From Bacillus tianshenii (GTDB taxonomy: Bacteria > Bacillota > Bacilli > Bacillales > Bacillaceae_N), in NCBI GenBank assembly GCA_020524525.2, contig CP129018.1, forward strand, positions 3,166,115-3,230,114: a stretch of DNA of 64,000 bases. The letters are read 5' to 3'. The translations under genes were made by a program, and so were the position numbers. The notes beneath the pieces were generated by a model. The model did not search any database. It was given only the letters and a program-made list of their open reading frames with translations, and had not been told where the DNA came from. This document shows, in pieces, positions 39,765 to 48,034 of the stretch. Every line of letters starts with the position of its first letter. Positions within the stretch are counted from its first letter, which is position 1.

Positions 39765-39797
39765 ACAGAGGTTGACGCTAAGGTCAACCTCTTTCTT
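39765..39797. terminator. Bidirectional terminator between ywhB and ywgA
   Basis: AGAGGTTGAC / GTCAACCTCT with a 6-nt loop, then TTTCTT on the plus strand. The two gene ends converge on it. Confidence 0.8.
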
Positions 39798-40335
39798 AAT
39801 GGGAGGAGTTCTGCTGTGTCTCTTTCTGAAGTTCTGCAATATACGTATACGCTTCTTCTATTTCTTCCTCTGAATAATTTTGTTTCCTTTTCAAGGTGAA
39901 CACTTTCTCTTTCACTTGCTCTTTTGGCAAATTGTCAAAGTAAAGAATTGTAGAAACAAGTTCTAAGAAACGAGAACTTTGTTCATTCACCCGATCAATA
40001 TACCCGTCCATCGATGGCATCTCTAATTGATATTGCTCTAAGAACTGCTGTCCTTGCTTTGTTAATGAATAGCGATATTGATAATAACCGCCCTTCTTCT
40101 CTCTTACTTCATTCAAAAATCCTAAATTCCCTAATTCTTCAATGCGCAGCGTCAATTCTTCTGAATATGGTCCGTAAAAATGGAAGTTATATTTTTCACT
40201 GAATGGATAGCTTAATTTCTTTGCGATGTAGATGATTTTTTGCAGCTTTTTCCGTCCGATAATCTCTTCCGCTTCATCCAACACTCTTAATAGTTTTGCG
40301 TGATGCTCAAACAAAACCCCTTCAGCTCCTATCAT
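39796..40335 (-). CDS. ywgA: YwgA family protein
   Basis: A 179-aa conserved Bacillales protein with a winged-helix-like N-terminal half: EEIIGRKKLQKIIYIAKKL, NFHFYGPYSEELTLRIEELGNLGFLNE, YRYSLTKQGQQFLEQY. It is related to regulators annotated as YwgA/PadR-like, with no proven role. The ATG at 40335 overlaps the ywfO stop (ATGA), so the pair are translationally coupled. A start a few codons later (TTG before FEHHAKL) would match the B. subtilis length better but has a cramped binding site. Confidence 0.83.
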   Translation of the reverse strand: MIGAEGVLFEHHAKLLRVLDEAEEIIGRKKLQKIIYIAKKLSYPFSEKYNFHFYGPYSEELTLRIEELGNLGFLNEVREKKGGYYQYRYSLTKQGQQFLEQYQLEMPSMDGYIDRVNEQSSRFLELVSTILYFDNLPKEQVKEKVFTLKRKQNYSEEEIEEAYTYIAELQKETQQNSSH

Positions 40336-41624
40336 TGCAGAATGTCTAAAATTTTTCTCTTTACCTCACTGTCGTCTGGTAATTCATTAATTTTATCTTG
40401 CGGGAAATAAAGTTTATGGTCTGTGCGTGTTTTACCCGAAATCGCTTCAACAATATCAGATTCACGTGATAATTCTCGCAAATCACCATTTGGCATTGAT
40501 AGATAAATCGGCACACGTTCCCCTTCTTCACCCGGCCGGTAGAAATCATACGGCAGATCAGAGGACGAATCTAAGACTAGATAGTAATCTGTATCAACGC
40601 CTGCTTGTTGAAATAGACTCTTCAACTCTTCCCAGCCTGTTAAATCAATCGGATTAAATTCCGCATACTTAAACAACTTTCGATTTACAAAGCGTTGGCA
40701 TAAATCACTTAAGATCTCATCCTTCTCTTCCTGCCACATCTGGAAGTAATACAAAACAATTGATTCGTCCAGACGCAAGTAATCCTGTAGAGATACATCC
40801 CCTTCAAAAAACGCATAGAAATGTAACGGTTCATATAAAAAATGATAGTCTTCATCAAATAATTTTTTCACACGCCTAAAGATCTTCGAAAGAATGACCT
40901 CAGCACTCCGGGTCACAGGATGAAAATAAACTTGCCAGTACATTTGATAGCGGCTCATAATGTAGTCTTCTACCGCATGCATGCCTGTCTTCTTAATAAC
41001 AGCTTGGTCTTCTGTTGGACGCATGACACGTAAGATCCGCTCCATATCAAAGTGACCATAGCTCACACCTGTATAATAGGCGTCACGCTGCAAATAATCC
41101 ATTCGGTCAGCATCAATCTGGCTTGAAATCATACTGATTACAAGCTTATTCTCGTATGTCTTATTGATCACATCCGCTACTTTCTCAGGAAAGTCATCAC
41201 TAACCTGTTTCAAAATCTGATGAATCTGCGTGTCTCCTAATATAATCTTTCTTGTCCAATCTTCATGATCAACTGAAAACACTTTTTCAAAAGAATGCGA
41301 GAACGGACCATGCCCCACATCATGCAGGAGTGCCGAGGCTAAGCATAACAAACGTTCACTGTTGTCCCACTTCTCATAGTCTTTAAATACATTAATAATA
41401 CGCCTAACAATTTCATAGACGCCAAGGGAGTGATTAAAGCGACTGTGCTCCGCCCCATGAAACGTTAAATAAGACGTTCCAAGCTGCCGCACCCTTCTCA
41501 GACGTTGAAATTCAGGCGTACCAATTAAATCCCAAATAAGTGCATCGCGGACATGTACATAACGATGAACAGGGTCTTTAAATACTTTTTCTTCTTCTAA
41601 TTTTTTATTTGCATAATCACTCAA
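40332..41624 (-). CDS. ywfO: HD-domain phosphohydrolase YwfO (dNTPase-like)
   Basis: A 430-aa HD-superfamily protein. Metal-binding residues lie in GAEHSRFNHSLGVYEI, LLHDVGHGPFSHSFEKV and DADRMDYLQRDAYYTG; EFQRLRRVRQLG is the dNTPase-type N-terminal signature. Related enzymes hydrolyse dNTPs, sometimes with allosteric activation; substrate unproven here. The C-terminal 150 residues are family-specific. It is followed by ywgA with overlapping stop and start. Confidence 0.9.
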   Translation of the reverse strand: MSDYANKKLEEEKVFKDPVHRYVHVRDALIWDLIGTPEFQRLRRVRQLGTSYLTFHGAEHSRFNHSLGVYEIVRRIINVFKDYEKWDNSERLLCLASALLHDVGHGPFSHSFEKVFSVDHEDWTRKIILGDTQIHQILKQVSDDFPEKVADVINKTYENKLVISMISSQIDADRMDYLQRDAYYTGVSYGHFDMERILRVMRPTEDQAVIKKTGMHAVEDYIMSRYQMYWQVYFHPVTRSAEVILSKIFRRVKKLFDEDYHFLYEPLHFYAFFEGDVSLQDYLRLDESIVLYYFQMWQEEKDEILSDLCQRFVNRKLFKYAEFNPIDLTGWEELKSLFQQAGVDTDYYLVLDSSSDLPYDFYRPGEEGERVPIYLSMPNGDLRELSRESDIVEAISGKTRTDHKLYFPQDKINELPDDSEVKRKILDILQ

Positions 41625-41779
41625 CGTAAAGGGCCCCTTCCCTTCCGATTAACGATCTTGTTCTATTATACATACTATTTCTACTTCCTTAAAATGAACA
41701 TTGAACGAAAATAACTAACATTCTATGTACATTGCTTCGCTTACGATCATTCGTTTTCCTCTAGAAAATATCCTTATCC

Positions 41780-41815
41780 CTAAAAAAACCCGCCTTCTAA
41801 GTTCAAAGCGGGATT
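41780..41815 (-). terminator. Terminator of the DUF1450 gene
   Basis: On the minus strand CCCGC / GCGGG extended by mispaired TTTGAACTTAGAAG, followed by TTTTTTTAGGG, 10 nt after the stop. Confidence 0.75.
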
Positions 41816-41823
41816 TCATCCAT

Positions 41824-42051
41824 TTATTTTTTGACTTTCTTCTTTACCTTTTCTATCAATGCATCTTCGTCAGGAGCAGATAGGGGGCGATTATTTACAA
41901 ATGCAAAAGCTTTCTTGCGCCCTGGTCCGCAGTAAGACTGACAGCCGATATCGATATCTGCGTCAGGGTCTATTTCCTTCAAACGTGGCACTAATGTTTT
42001 GATATCCACAGCTTTGCAATCATCACAAACTCTGAATTCATTCTTCGCCAA
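41824..42051 (-). CDS. DUF1450 (YuzB-like) small protein
   Basis: A 75-aa protein with four cysteines, C9-x2-C12 and C37-x3-C41 ([30 protein letters not shown]). This resembles thioredoxin-like ferredoxin-fold or metal-binding small proteins of the YuzB type. The C-terminus is lysine-rich. Function unknown. It sits between ywfO and rsfA, with a strong terminator behind it. Confidence 0.85.
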   Translation of the reverse strand: MAKNEFRVCDDCKAVDIKTLVPRLKEIDPDADIDIGCQSYCGPGRKKAFAFVNNRPLSAPDEDALIEKVKKKVKK

Positions 42052-42220
42052 CTCTGTTCACCCTCTCTTCTTTCAAAATTAATCTATATATCCGCGACTC
42101 ATCATAAGTATTATCATTTTGCAGATAACGTTTATTTTATCACTGGGACTTCTGTCGTTGCAACTGTTCAAAGCGATGCTGAATTTTATAACTTTTTTCT
42201 AGCACACTTTCAATCAGCTT

Positions 42221-42249
42221 GTATAAACTTCTGTAAAACTGGTCAATAT
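42221..42249 (+). promoter_or_regulatory. Candidate sigma-F promoter of rsfA
   Basis: GTATA (42221-42225), 15-nt spacer, GGTCAATAT (42241-42249), against the consensus GYATA-N15-GGnnAnAMT with one mismatch. It lies about 100 nt before rsfA, a known sigma-F-dependent gene in B. subtilis. Confidence 0.5.
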
Positions 42250-42353
42250 AGTAGTACGAACAGCGGATTACAACTATGAAGAAATTATTTATTTGTAAAT
42301 TTACAAGAAACGCGCTGATTATTAAATAGTGTAAGAGAGAGGGGCATATATGT

Positions 42354-42986
42354 ATGAAAACAAGGCAAGATGCTTGGAGCGAGAAGGATGATAAGTTGCT
42401 TGCAGAAACTGTACTTCGTCATATTCGAGAAGGAAGCACACAGCTAAATGCATTCGATGAAGTTGGAGACGTACTGAACCGAACTTCAGCAGCATGTGGT
42501 TTCCGTTGGAATGCGATTGTACGTGCAGAATACTCAAAAGAAATTGCTCGTGCGAAGAAAGAGCGGAAGCAACGGATGCGCGCATTAAATTTGAAGACAC
42601 AGCCGCTTTATTCACCACCTGAAGCGACATTGGACTTTTCAGAAATTGCTAGAAATACAGAACAAGAAGTTTCCCTTGATGATGTCATTGCATTTTTACA
42701 AGAATTGAAAGACGGTCAAGACACGAATAACGGTGAATTTGCAGAACAGATTGAACGCCTGCAAGCTGAAAATGACACCTTATCAAAACAAACCGAACAG
42801 CTTGAAAAGCAAATTCTGCAAAAAGAAGAAGCTTTTCAGATGATCGAAAAGGATTACGAAGCACTCGTTAAGATTATGGACCGAGCGCGCAAGATGGTGT
42901 TATTTGAAGAAAGTGAACCGAAAGCGAACACATTCAAGATGGACCGAAACGGGAATCTTGAGCGTGTAGCAAACAGCAGTATTTAG
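42354..42986 (+). CDS. rsfA: Prespore-specific transcriptional regulator RsfA
   Basis: Forespore regulator that modulates sigma-F-dependent genes. The 210-aa product has an N-terminal Myb/SANT-like DNA-binding domain (about 1-65: DAWSEKDDKLLAETVLRHI, FDEVGDVLNRTSAACGFRWNAIV), a basic stretch (RAKKERKQRMRALN) and a C-terminal coiled coil (about 120-170, EQIERLQAENDTLSKQTEQL). It is somewhat shorter than B. subtilis RsfA. AGAGAGGGG precedes ATG 42354. Confidence 0.92.
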   Translation: MKTRQDAWSEKDDKLLAETVLRHIREGSTQLNAFDEVGDVLNRTSAACGFRWNAIVRAEYSKEIARAKKERKQRMRALNLKTQPLYSPPEATLDFSEIARNTEQEVSLDDVIAFLQELKDGQDTNNGEFAEQIERLQAENDTLSKQTEQLEKQILQKEEAFQMIEKDYEALVKIMDRARKMVLFEESEPKANTFKMDRNGNLERVANSSI

Positions 42987-43025
42987 AAGTACTATTCCTC
43001 CCTTTATAGTACTTTTATAATAATT

Positions 43026-43057
43026 AGGGAGCTCGGTGTGAAGCCGGGCTCTTTTTA
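43026..43057 (+). terminator. Terminator of rsfA
   Basis: GAGCTCGG / CCGGGCTC (one mismatch) with a 7-nt loop and TTTTTAG following. Confidence 0.8.
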
Positions 43058-43091
43058 GCGTAAACAAGTGGACAGCACGACGCTTATCTTA

Positions 43092-43100
43092 TGCTATAAT
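43092..43100 (+). promoter_or_regulatory. Extended -10 promoter of lipL
   Basis: TGCTATAAT, an extended -10 with perfect TATAAT, 45 nt before lipL. No good -35 is evident at 17 nt. Confidence 0.5.
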
Positions 43101-43145
43101 GGTTGGCGTTCAAGTTATTAAGCGTATAATTGAGGTGCTTTCATA

Positions 43146-43970
43146 ATGAACCATCCGTTACTTAAGCAAGATACATGGCGTATTATTGACCAAACAAGCC
43201 TTGGTGAATCCTTTCATGCCATGCAGTCATTTGCAATTGATGACACTCTTTGTCGTATCGTTGGTGAAGGAAAAACTCCTCCAACGGTTCGTTCCTGGGT
43301 TCATCACAATACGATTGTATTAGGCATCCAAGACACAAGGCTCCCATATATTAATCAAGCCATTCAATACTTACAAGATGAGGGCTGGAATGTGATTGTC
43401 AGAAATTCTGGCGGTCTATCTGTTGTACTGGATGAAGGCGTTCTGAACGTCTCGCTTATCCTTCCAGAAGAACGTATTGATATCGATAGCGGCTATGAAG
43501 CGATGTACCATTTAATACAGGACATGCTTCAAGACTATTCAGTTGAAATTGTAGCAAAGGAAATTGTCGGCTCATACTGTCCTGGCAGTTATGACTTAAG
43601 TATAGATGGAAAGAAATTTGCAGGAATTTCACAACGTCGGCTTCGAGGTGGGGTTGCTGTTCAAATCTATCTTTGTGCAAGCGGAAGCGGCAGTGCTCGG
43701 GCAGAAGTGATTCGTAATTTCTATCAAATTGGATTGCAAAATGAAAAGACAAAGTTCACTTACCCTTCCATCCAGCCTGAAACGATGGCTTCCCTAAGTG
43801 AACTGCTAGAAGAAGAGATTACAGTACAATCGCTTATGTTTCTTCTACTAAACAAACTAAACGAGAAAAGCAACCGTCTTATCTCAGAACAACTGTCCGT
43901 GGAAGAGTTCCAATTATACGACTACAATTACCAGCGTATCTTGAAGCGAAATGAAAAAATCCTTGATTAA
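43146..43970 (+). CDS. lipL: Octanoyl-[GcvH]:protein N-octanoyltransferase LipL
   Basis: Amidotransferase that moves octanoyl from GcvH to E2 subunits in Bacillus lipoate assembly. The 274-aa biotin/lipoate ligase fold has [24 protein letters not shown], the catalytic Cys145 in [13 protein letters not shown], Lys157 and [14 protein letters not shown]. The catalytic Cys at this position, rather than later in the chain, is characteristic of LipL. It corresponds to ywfL and precedes pta, as in B. subtilis. Confidence 0.93.
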   Translation: MNHPLLKQDTWRIIDQTSLGESFHAMQSFAIDDTLCRIVGEGKTPPTVRSWVHHNTIVLGIQDTRLPYINQAIQYLQDEGWNVIVRNSGGLSVVLDEGVLNVSLILPEERIDIDSGYEAMYHLIQDMLQDYSVEIVAKEIVGSYCPGSYDLSIDGKKFAGISQRRLRGGVAVQIYLCASGSGSARAEVIRNFYQIGLQNEKTKFTYPSIQPETMASLSELLEEEITVQSLMFLLLNKLNEKSNRLISEQLSVEEFQLYDYNYQRILKRNEKILD

Positions 43971-44021
43971 GAAAAAACAGCCTAACAAGACGTGAAAACC
44001 TCTTGTTAGGCTGTTTTTTTA
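43971..44021. terminator. Bidirectional terminator between lipL and pta
   Basis: ACAGCCTAACAAGA / TCTTGTTAGGCTGT, a perfect 14-bp stem with A- and T-runs on both sides. The pta stop lies at its edge. Confidence 0.9.
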
Positions 44022-44990
44022 TAGTGCTTGAGCGGCAGTAATAAGTGCTAGCTTGTACACATCTTCAGAATTACAGCCACGTGAAAGATCGTTTACAGGA
44101 CGGTTCAATCCTTGAAGAACGGGACCTACGGCTTCAAAGTTTCCGAGACGCTGTGCAATTTTGTAGCCAATATTTCCAGCTTCTAAGCTTGGGAATACAA
44201 ATACATTTGCATCACCTTGGATCACGCTGTCTGGCGCCTTCTTTGAAGCTACAGAAGGTACAAACGCTGCGTCAAATTGGAATTCCCCATCGATCACAAG
44301 ATCATCACGTTGTGATTTCACAATGTTGAGTGCTTCTGTTACGCGCTCTGTTTCTTCTGATACAGCTGAACCTTTTGTTGAGAAGCTAAGCATTGCAACA
44401 CGCGGATTAATATCAAATAATCGAGCCGTATCCGCACTTGCAATTGCAATTTCTGCAAGGTCCTGGCTATCAGGAGAGATATTAATTGCACAATCTGCAA
44501 AGACATATTTTTCGTCACCTCGTACCATCACAAATGCTCCTGATGTTTTGCGCATGCCTTCTTTTGTTTTAATAATTTGTAGTGCTGGACGAACTGTATC
44601 AGCTGTTGAATGGGCTGCACCACTGACAAGGCCGTCTGCTTGATTCGTATAGACAAGCATTGTGCCAAAGTAATTTTCATCTTTAAGAATTTTGCGTGCA
44701 TCTTCTTCTGTTGCTTTTCCTTTGCGACGTTCTACGAAAGCTTGAACAAGCTCGTCCATTTTTCCGAATGTTTCTGGGTCGTAAATTGTTGCGCCATCAA
44801 GCTCTACATGAAGAGAAGCCGCTTTATTATGAATAGCTTCTTCATTTCCGATTAAGATTGGCGTCACAAGACCCTCCTTCGCTAGTCGGCCAGCAGCTGT
44901 AAGGACACGCTCATCCATGCCCTCTGGAAATACAACCGTCTTCCCTTGTCCTGCTAGCTTTTCTTTCATACCTGTAAATAAATCGCTCAT
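44019..44990 (-). CDS. pta: Phosphate acetyltransferase
   Basis: Converts acetyl-CoA and phosphate to acetyl phosphate in overflow metabolism. The 323-aa product is the short single-domain form: VVFPEGMDERVLTAAGRLAKEG, LVSGAAHSTADTVRPALQII, MLSFSTKGSA, DGEFQFDAAFVP, NVFVFPSLEAGNIGYKI and GLNRPVNDLSRG. GGAGGT precedes ATG 44990. A cre-like element lies upstream where CcpA would activate. AckA is not in the window. Confidence 0.96.
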   Translation of the reverse strand: MSDLFTGMKEKLAGQGKTVVFPEGMDERVLTAAGRLAKEGLVTPILIGNEEAIHNKAASLHVELDGATIYDPETFGKMDELVQAFVERRKGKATEEDARKILKDENYFGTMLVYTNQADGLVSGAAHSTADTVRPALQIIKTKEGMRKTSGAFVMVRGDEKYVFADCAINISPDSQDLAEIAIASADTARLFDINPRVAMLSFSTKGSAVSEETERVTEALNIVKSQRDDLVIDGEFQFDAAFVPSVASKKAPDSVIQGDANVFVFPSLEAGNIGYKIAQRLGNFEAVGPVLQGLNRPVNDLSRGCNSEDVYKLALITAAQAL

Positions 44991-45112
44991 TTTTATACCT
45001 CCAATTAAAAGGTGTTTTCTATGTTTCTTAAAACGATGATTTTCTTTCCTACATGTGCTTCTTCTAACTAGGATACTGCTTTTTAGAACGTTTTAAAACC
45101 TTGCACAAAAAA

Positions 45113-45126
45113 AGAAATCGCTTCCA
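45113..45126 (-). promoter_or_regulatory. Candidate cre (CcpA) element upstream of pta
   Basis: TGGAAGCGATTTCT on the minus strand fits TGWAANCGNTNWCA except at two positions. It precedes a possible TTGTGC-N17-TAAAAA promoter, centring it about 47-55 bp before the start of transcription, like the activating cre of B. subtilis pta. Confidence 0.4.
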
Positions 45127-45279
45127 AGAAAAAGTTCTTCTATTTTAAAAATAGGGAATTTTGCGTGAGGTCTCTGAACTTCTGCTTACAATATTCGGCT
45201 TTTCCCCTACTAATATGTTATATTTATTATGTGATTGATACATATTACTATTGTGAATATTAGAAGGAGTGACATGATA

Positions 45280-46023
45280 ATGAGCGAACCGGCAAAAACA
45301 TTAGACGGTTGGTATTGTTTGCATGATTTCCGTACGATGGACTGGGTTGCATGGAAGCAGCTTACAAGTGATGAACGTGAAGCAGCGATTCATGAATTTC
45401 GTGCTTTCTTAGACAAGCTTAATGAAACGCAAGATAAGGAAGAAGGAAGCCATGCTTTATATAATATTCTTGGACAAAAAGCAGATTTTGTTCTAATGAC
45501 ACTTCGTCCAACTATGGATGAATTAAGTGAAATCGAGAATGCTTTCAATAAAACAAAGCTTGCTGAATATACAATTCCTGCTTACTCTTATGTGTCAGTA
45601 GTAGAATTAAGCAATTATCTTCCTGCAGATAAAGACCCGAATGAAGATCCACAAATTCAAGCACGCTTAAAACCAATTCTTCCAAAATGGCAGTATTATT
45701 GCTTCTATCCAATGGATAAGCGTCGCCAAGGAAACGACAATTGGTACATGCTTTCAATGGAAGAACGCATGAATATGATGCGCAGCCACGGTATGATTGG
45801 CCGTCAATATGCAGGTAAAGTAAAACAAATTATCACAGGTTCTGTTGGCTTTGATGATTGGGAATGGGGCGTAACATTATTTGCTCATGACGTTCTGCAA
45901 TTCAAAAAGCTAATCTACGAAATGCGCTTCGATGAAGTAAGTGCTCGTTTCGGTGAATTCGGTTCTTTCTATGTCGGTACATTGCTTACAGAAGAAGGTC
46001 TTCCGAAGTTCCTACAAATATAA
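45280..46023 (+). CDS. hemQ: Coproheme decarboxylase HemQ (chlorite dismutase family)
   Basis: Last step of the coproporphyrin-dependent heme pathway of Gram-positives: decarboxylates coproheme to heme b. The 247-aa product begins [22 protein letters not shown] and has [45 protein letters not shown] with the catalytic Tyr and [32 protein letters not shown] carrying the heme-ligand His region (quoted in parts in the family). AGAAGGAGTG precedes it; ATG 45274 two codons upstream is the alternative start. The gene was ywfI. It fuels heme for the Qox oxidase encoded later. Confidence 0.93.
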   Translation: MSEPAKTLDGWYCLHDFRTMDWVAWKQLTSDEREAAIHEFRAFLDKLNETQDKEEGSHALYNILGQKADFVLMTLRPTMDELSEIENAFNKTKLAEYTIPAYSYVSVVELSNYLPADKDPNEDPQIQARLKPILPKWQYYCFYPMDKRRQGNDNWYMLSMEERMNMMRSHGMIGRQYAGKVKQIITGSVGFDDWEWGVTLFAHDVLQFKKLIYEMRFDEVSARFGEFGSFYVGTLLTEEGLPKFLQI

Positions 46024-46026
46024 GAA

Positions 46027-46067
46027 CAAGGCTCCTTATGGTCATTCATAAGGGGCTTTTTCTTTGC
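46027..46067 (+). terminator. Terminator of hemQ
   Basis: AAGGCTCCTTATG / CATAAGGGGCTT (one mismatch) with a 6-nt loop, then TTTTCTTTG. Confidence 0.85.
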
Positions 46068-46083
46068 TTAAAAAACCTTATTG

Positions 46084-46112
46084 TCATAAACTCCTCATTC
46101 CCCTCATAACTT
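46084..46112 (+). promoter_or_regulatory. Candidate sigma-E promoter of cwlJ-gerQ
   Basis: TCATAAA (46084-46090), 14-nt spacer and CATAACTT (46105-46112) resemble the sigma-E pair ATA / CATACAnT, 87 nt before cwlJ. cwlJ and gerQ are mother-cell genes in B. subtilis. Confidence 0.4.
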
Positions 46113-46198
46113 TAACTACTGAAGCATGCCCGCTTATTGTTCTTTGATTATCTTTGCTGTGACTGTGCTTCTTGTCAGCAGTAATACGAGGTGAAGGC

Positions 46199-46630
46199 AT
46201 GGGTGTTATTCAATACAATGAGGCAGATGTAAACTTATTAGCCCGTTTAATGAGGGCAGAGGCTGAAGGTGAAGGAAAGCTTGGTATGTTAATGGTAGGA
46301 AATGTTGGTGTAAACCGTGTCCGAGCGAACTGTCTTGATTTCACAGATATCACCAACATTACTAGAATGGTATACCAATCCCCAGGAGGCTTTGAAGCAA
46401 CACAGAAGGGATACTTTTACCAACGAGCACGAGAATCTGAAAGGCGTTTAGCTCGAAAAACCATTAAAGGGGGACGCTATCACCCTGCAAGCTATGCATT
46501 ATGGTTCTTTAAACCAGAGGGGAGCTGTCCTGCACAGTGGTTTGACCAATGGAATTCTGGGCGCTTTAAGTCTCATTGCTTTTATACACCGCTTCAATCA
46601 AATTGTCCGAGTGTTTATTCAACGTTCTAA
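46199..46630 (+). CDS. cwlJ: Spore cortex-lytic hydrolase CwlJ
   Basis: Spore-coat-associated hydrolase needed for cortex breakdown on Ca-dipicolinate germination. The 143-aa hydrolase_2 domain starts GVIQYNEADVNLLARLMRAE, whose Glu in MRAEAEGEGKLGMLMVG is the predicted catalytic acid, and ends in the Cys-containing CFYTPLQSNCPSVYSTF. GAGGTG places the start at 46199; the longer frame to 46172 lacks a binding site. gerQ follows by 34 bp, and in Bacillus GerQ is needed to localise CwlJ. Confidence 0.94.
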   Translation: MGVIQYNEADVNLLARLMRAEAEGEGKLGMLMVGNVGVNRVRANCLDFTDITNITRMVYQSPGGFEATQKGYFYQRARESERRLARKTIKGGRYHPASYALWFFKPEGSCPAQWFDQWNSGRFKSHCFYTPLQSNCPSVYSTF

Positions 46631-46664
46631 CTTACTTAACACTAAAAATTTGAGGAGGTAAACT

Positions 46665-47105
46665 ATGAAACAATCTTATTCAAATCCCTATCAAATGATG
46701 TATGGGGGTTATCAGCAGCCTTCTTCTTACGGAATGAGCCAAATGCAATCTCCATACACAACAGGAGGAGCAATACCATCTTTTCCACCTGGTATGAGTG
46801 GACCACCTAAATCCCAGTTCTCAAATATTCCAGGTATGCTCCCACTTGAAGAATCTTATATTGAAAATATTCTACGTTTAAATAAAGGGAAGCGGGCAAC
46901 AGTCTATATGACGTTTGAAAACAATGTAGATTGGAATGCTAAGATTTTTCGAGGAATTATTGAAGCTGCAGGCCGGGATCATATTATCCTTAGCGATCCT
47001 CAGACTGGAAAGCGCTATTTGCTCTTAATGGTTTACCTTGATTATATTGTTTTCGATGAGGAACTCGAATATGAATACCCTTTTAATGGAATGCAAATGG
47101 GATAA
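46665..47105 (+). CDS. gerQ: Spore coat protein GerQ
   Basis: Inner spore-coat protein required for CwlJ placement and cross-linked by the spore transglutaminase. The 146-aa product has a low-complexity N-terminus rich in Tyr, Gln, Ser, Pro and Met (1-60), followed by a folded C-terminal domain: EESYIENILRLNKGKRATVYMTF, KIFRGIIEAAGRDHIILSDP, YLLLMVYLDYIVFDEELEY. GAGGAGGT precedes ATG 46665. It corresponds to ywdL and ends at a strong terminator. Confidence 0.95.
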   Translation: MKQSYSNPYQMMYGGYQQPSSYGMSQMQSPYTTGGAIPSFPPGMSGPPKSQFSNIPGMLPLEESYIENILRLNKGKRATVYMTFENNVDWNAKIFRGIIEAAGRDHIILSDPQTGKRYLLLMVYLDYIVFDEELEYEYPFNGMQMG

Positions 47106-47148
47106 AAAAAAGAAGCTAACTCAAGTTGTGTTGAGTTAGCTTCCTTTC
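47104..47148. terminator. Bidirectional terminator between gerQ and ywdK
   Basis: GAAGCTAACTCAA / TTGAGTTAGCTTC with a 6-nt loop. It is followed by a T8 run on the minus strand and by CCTTTCGTT on the plus strand. Confidence 0.88.
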
Positions 47149-47155
47149 GTTCAAC

Positions 47156-47530
47156 TTAAAGACCTTTATAAGCGGCAAGTGCAAGTAACGTCCATCCTAC
47201 TAGGAAGGAAACGCCTCCAAGTGGTGTAATCATACCTAACTTTGTAATGCCAGTGGTGCTTAATACATATAGGCTGCCAGAGAACAGAATAATTCCAATA
47301 AACATCATCCAGCCAGCCCATGACACCATTGAAGAATCAGGCAATTTTGCGGCAATCAATGCCGTAATAAAAATCCCTGTGGCGTGAAACATTTGATAAG
47401 TGACACCTTTTTCCCAAATGTTCATCATTCGCTCTGATAATTTACCTTCTAATCCATGCGCCCCGAAAGCACCTAAAGCAACAGATAAAAATGCGTTAAT
47501 ACTTCCTAAAATAATAAATGTTTTTAACAT
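47156..47530 (-). CDS. ywdK: DUF423 membrane protein YwdK
   Basis: A 124-aa integral membrane protein with about four hydrophobic segments. It has the DUF423 signature ALGAFGAHGLEGKLS near residue 18-32, followed by YQMFHATGIF and GGVSFLVGWTLLALAAYKGL. Function unknown. It is downstream of ywdI and convergent with gerQ, the B. subtilis arrangement. Confidence 0.9.
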   Translation of the reverse strand: MLKTFIILGSINAFLSVALGAFGAHGLEGKLSERMMNIWEKGVTYQMFHATGIFITALIAAKLPDSSMVSWAGWMMFIGIILFSGSLYVLSTTGITKLGMITPLGGVSFLVGWTLLALAAYKGL

Positions 47531-47620
47531 AGCTCTTCACCTTTTTTGATTATTTCTTCTTTACATCATAAACAACTTGTTCCGATAATGCTAATCGTTC
47601 GCCCTTCGTTCACGAGATCG

Positions 47621-47944
47621 TTAAAAATCAAATAATGAATCTCCATTTGCATCATCTTCCTCAAGCTTTGTCCCCTCTATCGTTTTGGAGGTTTGGCTGG
47701 CAGGCTGAGGTGGTTTTGGCCGAGAGCCATGCTCCATCAAATGAAGATGGTCTTGGAAGTCCATCGAAGGTTTTGAAGATGAAACAGGCTTTCCTTCTGC
47801 TTCTTCCTCTAATACAAGCTCACACAGTGAGTGTAGAGCACGAATATATTCCCGTACCTCCTGTTCATTTGAACCTGCAGCACGTTCTGCGGCTTCGACT
47901 TGATTCTTCATTTGCTTTAATAATCCCTTGACTGATATATTCAT
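47621..47944 (-). CDS. ywdI: DUF5327 family protein YwdI
   Basis: A 107-aa hydrophilic protein beginning MNISVKGLLKQMKNQVEAAE. The first 60 residues are predicted helical (VREYIRALHSLCELVLEEE). The rest is disordered and acidic, ending DSLFDF. It belongs to a Bacillales family of unknown function. Start at ATG 47944 because GAGAGG lies 9 nt upstream; the frame to 48013 includes two further Met codons without a binding site. Confidence 0.85.
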   Translation of the reverse strand: MNISVKGLLKQMKNQVEAAERAAGSNEQEVREYIRALHSLCELVLEEEAEGKPVSSSKPSMDFQDHLHLMEHGSRPKPPQPASQTSKTIEGTKLEEDDANGDSLFDF

Positions 47945-48034
47945 CTTCTTCATCCTCTCAAATTCATTCAATTCCATATTATATGGAAAAAATGGTACAC
48001 TACTAACGGGCATAAGCTCAAGTTCTCAAAGGTT

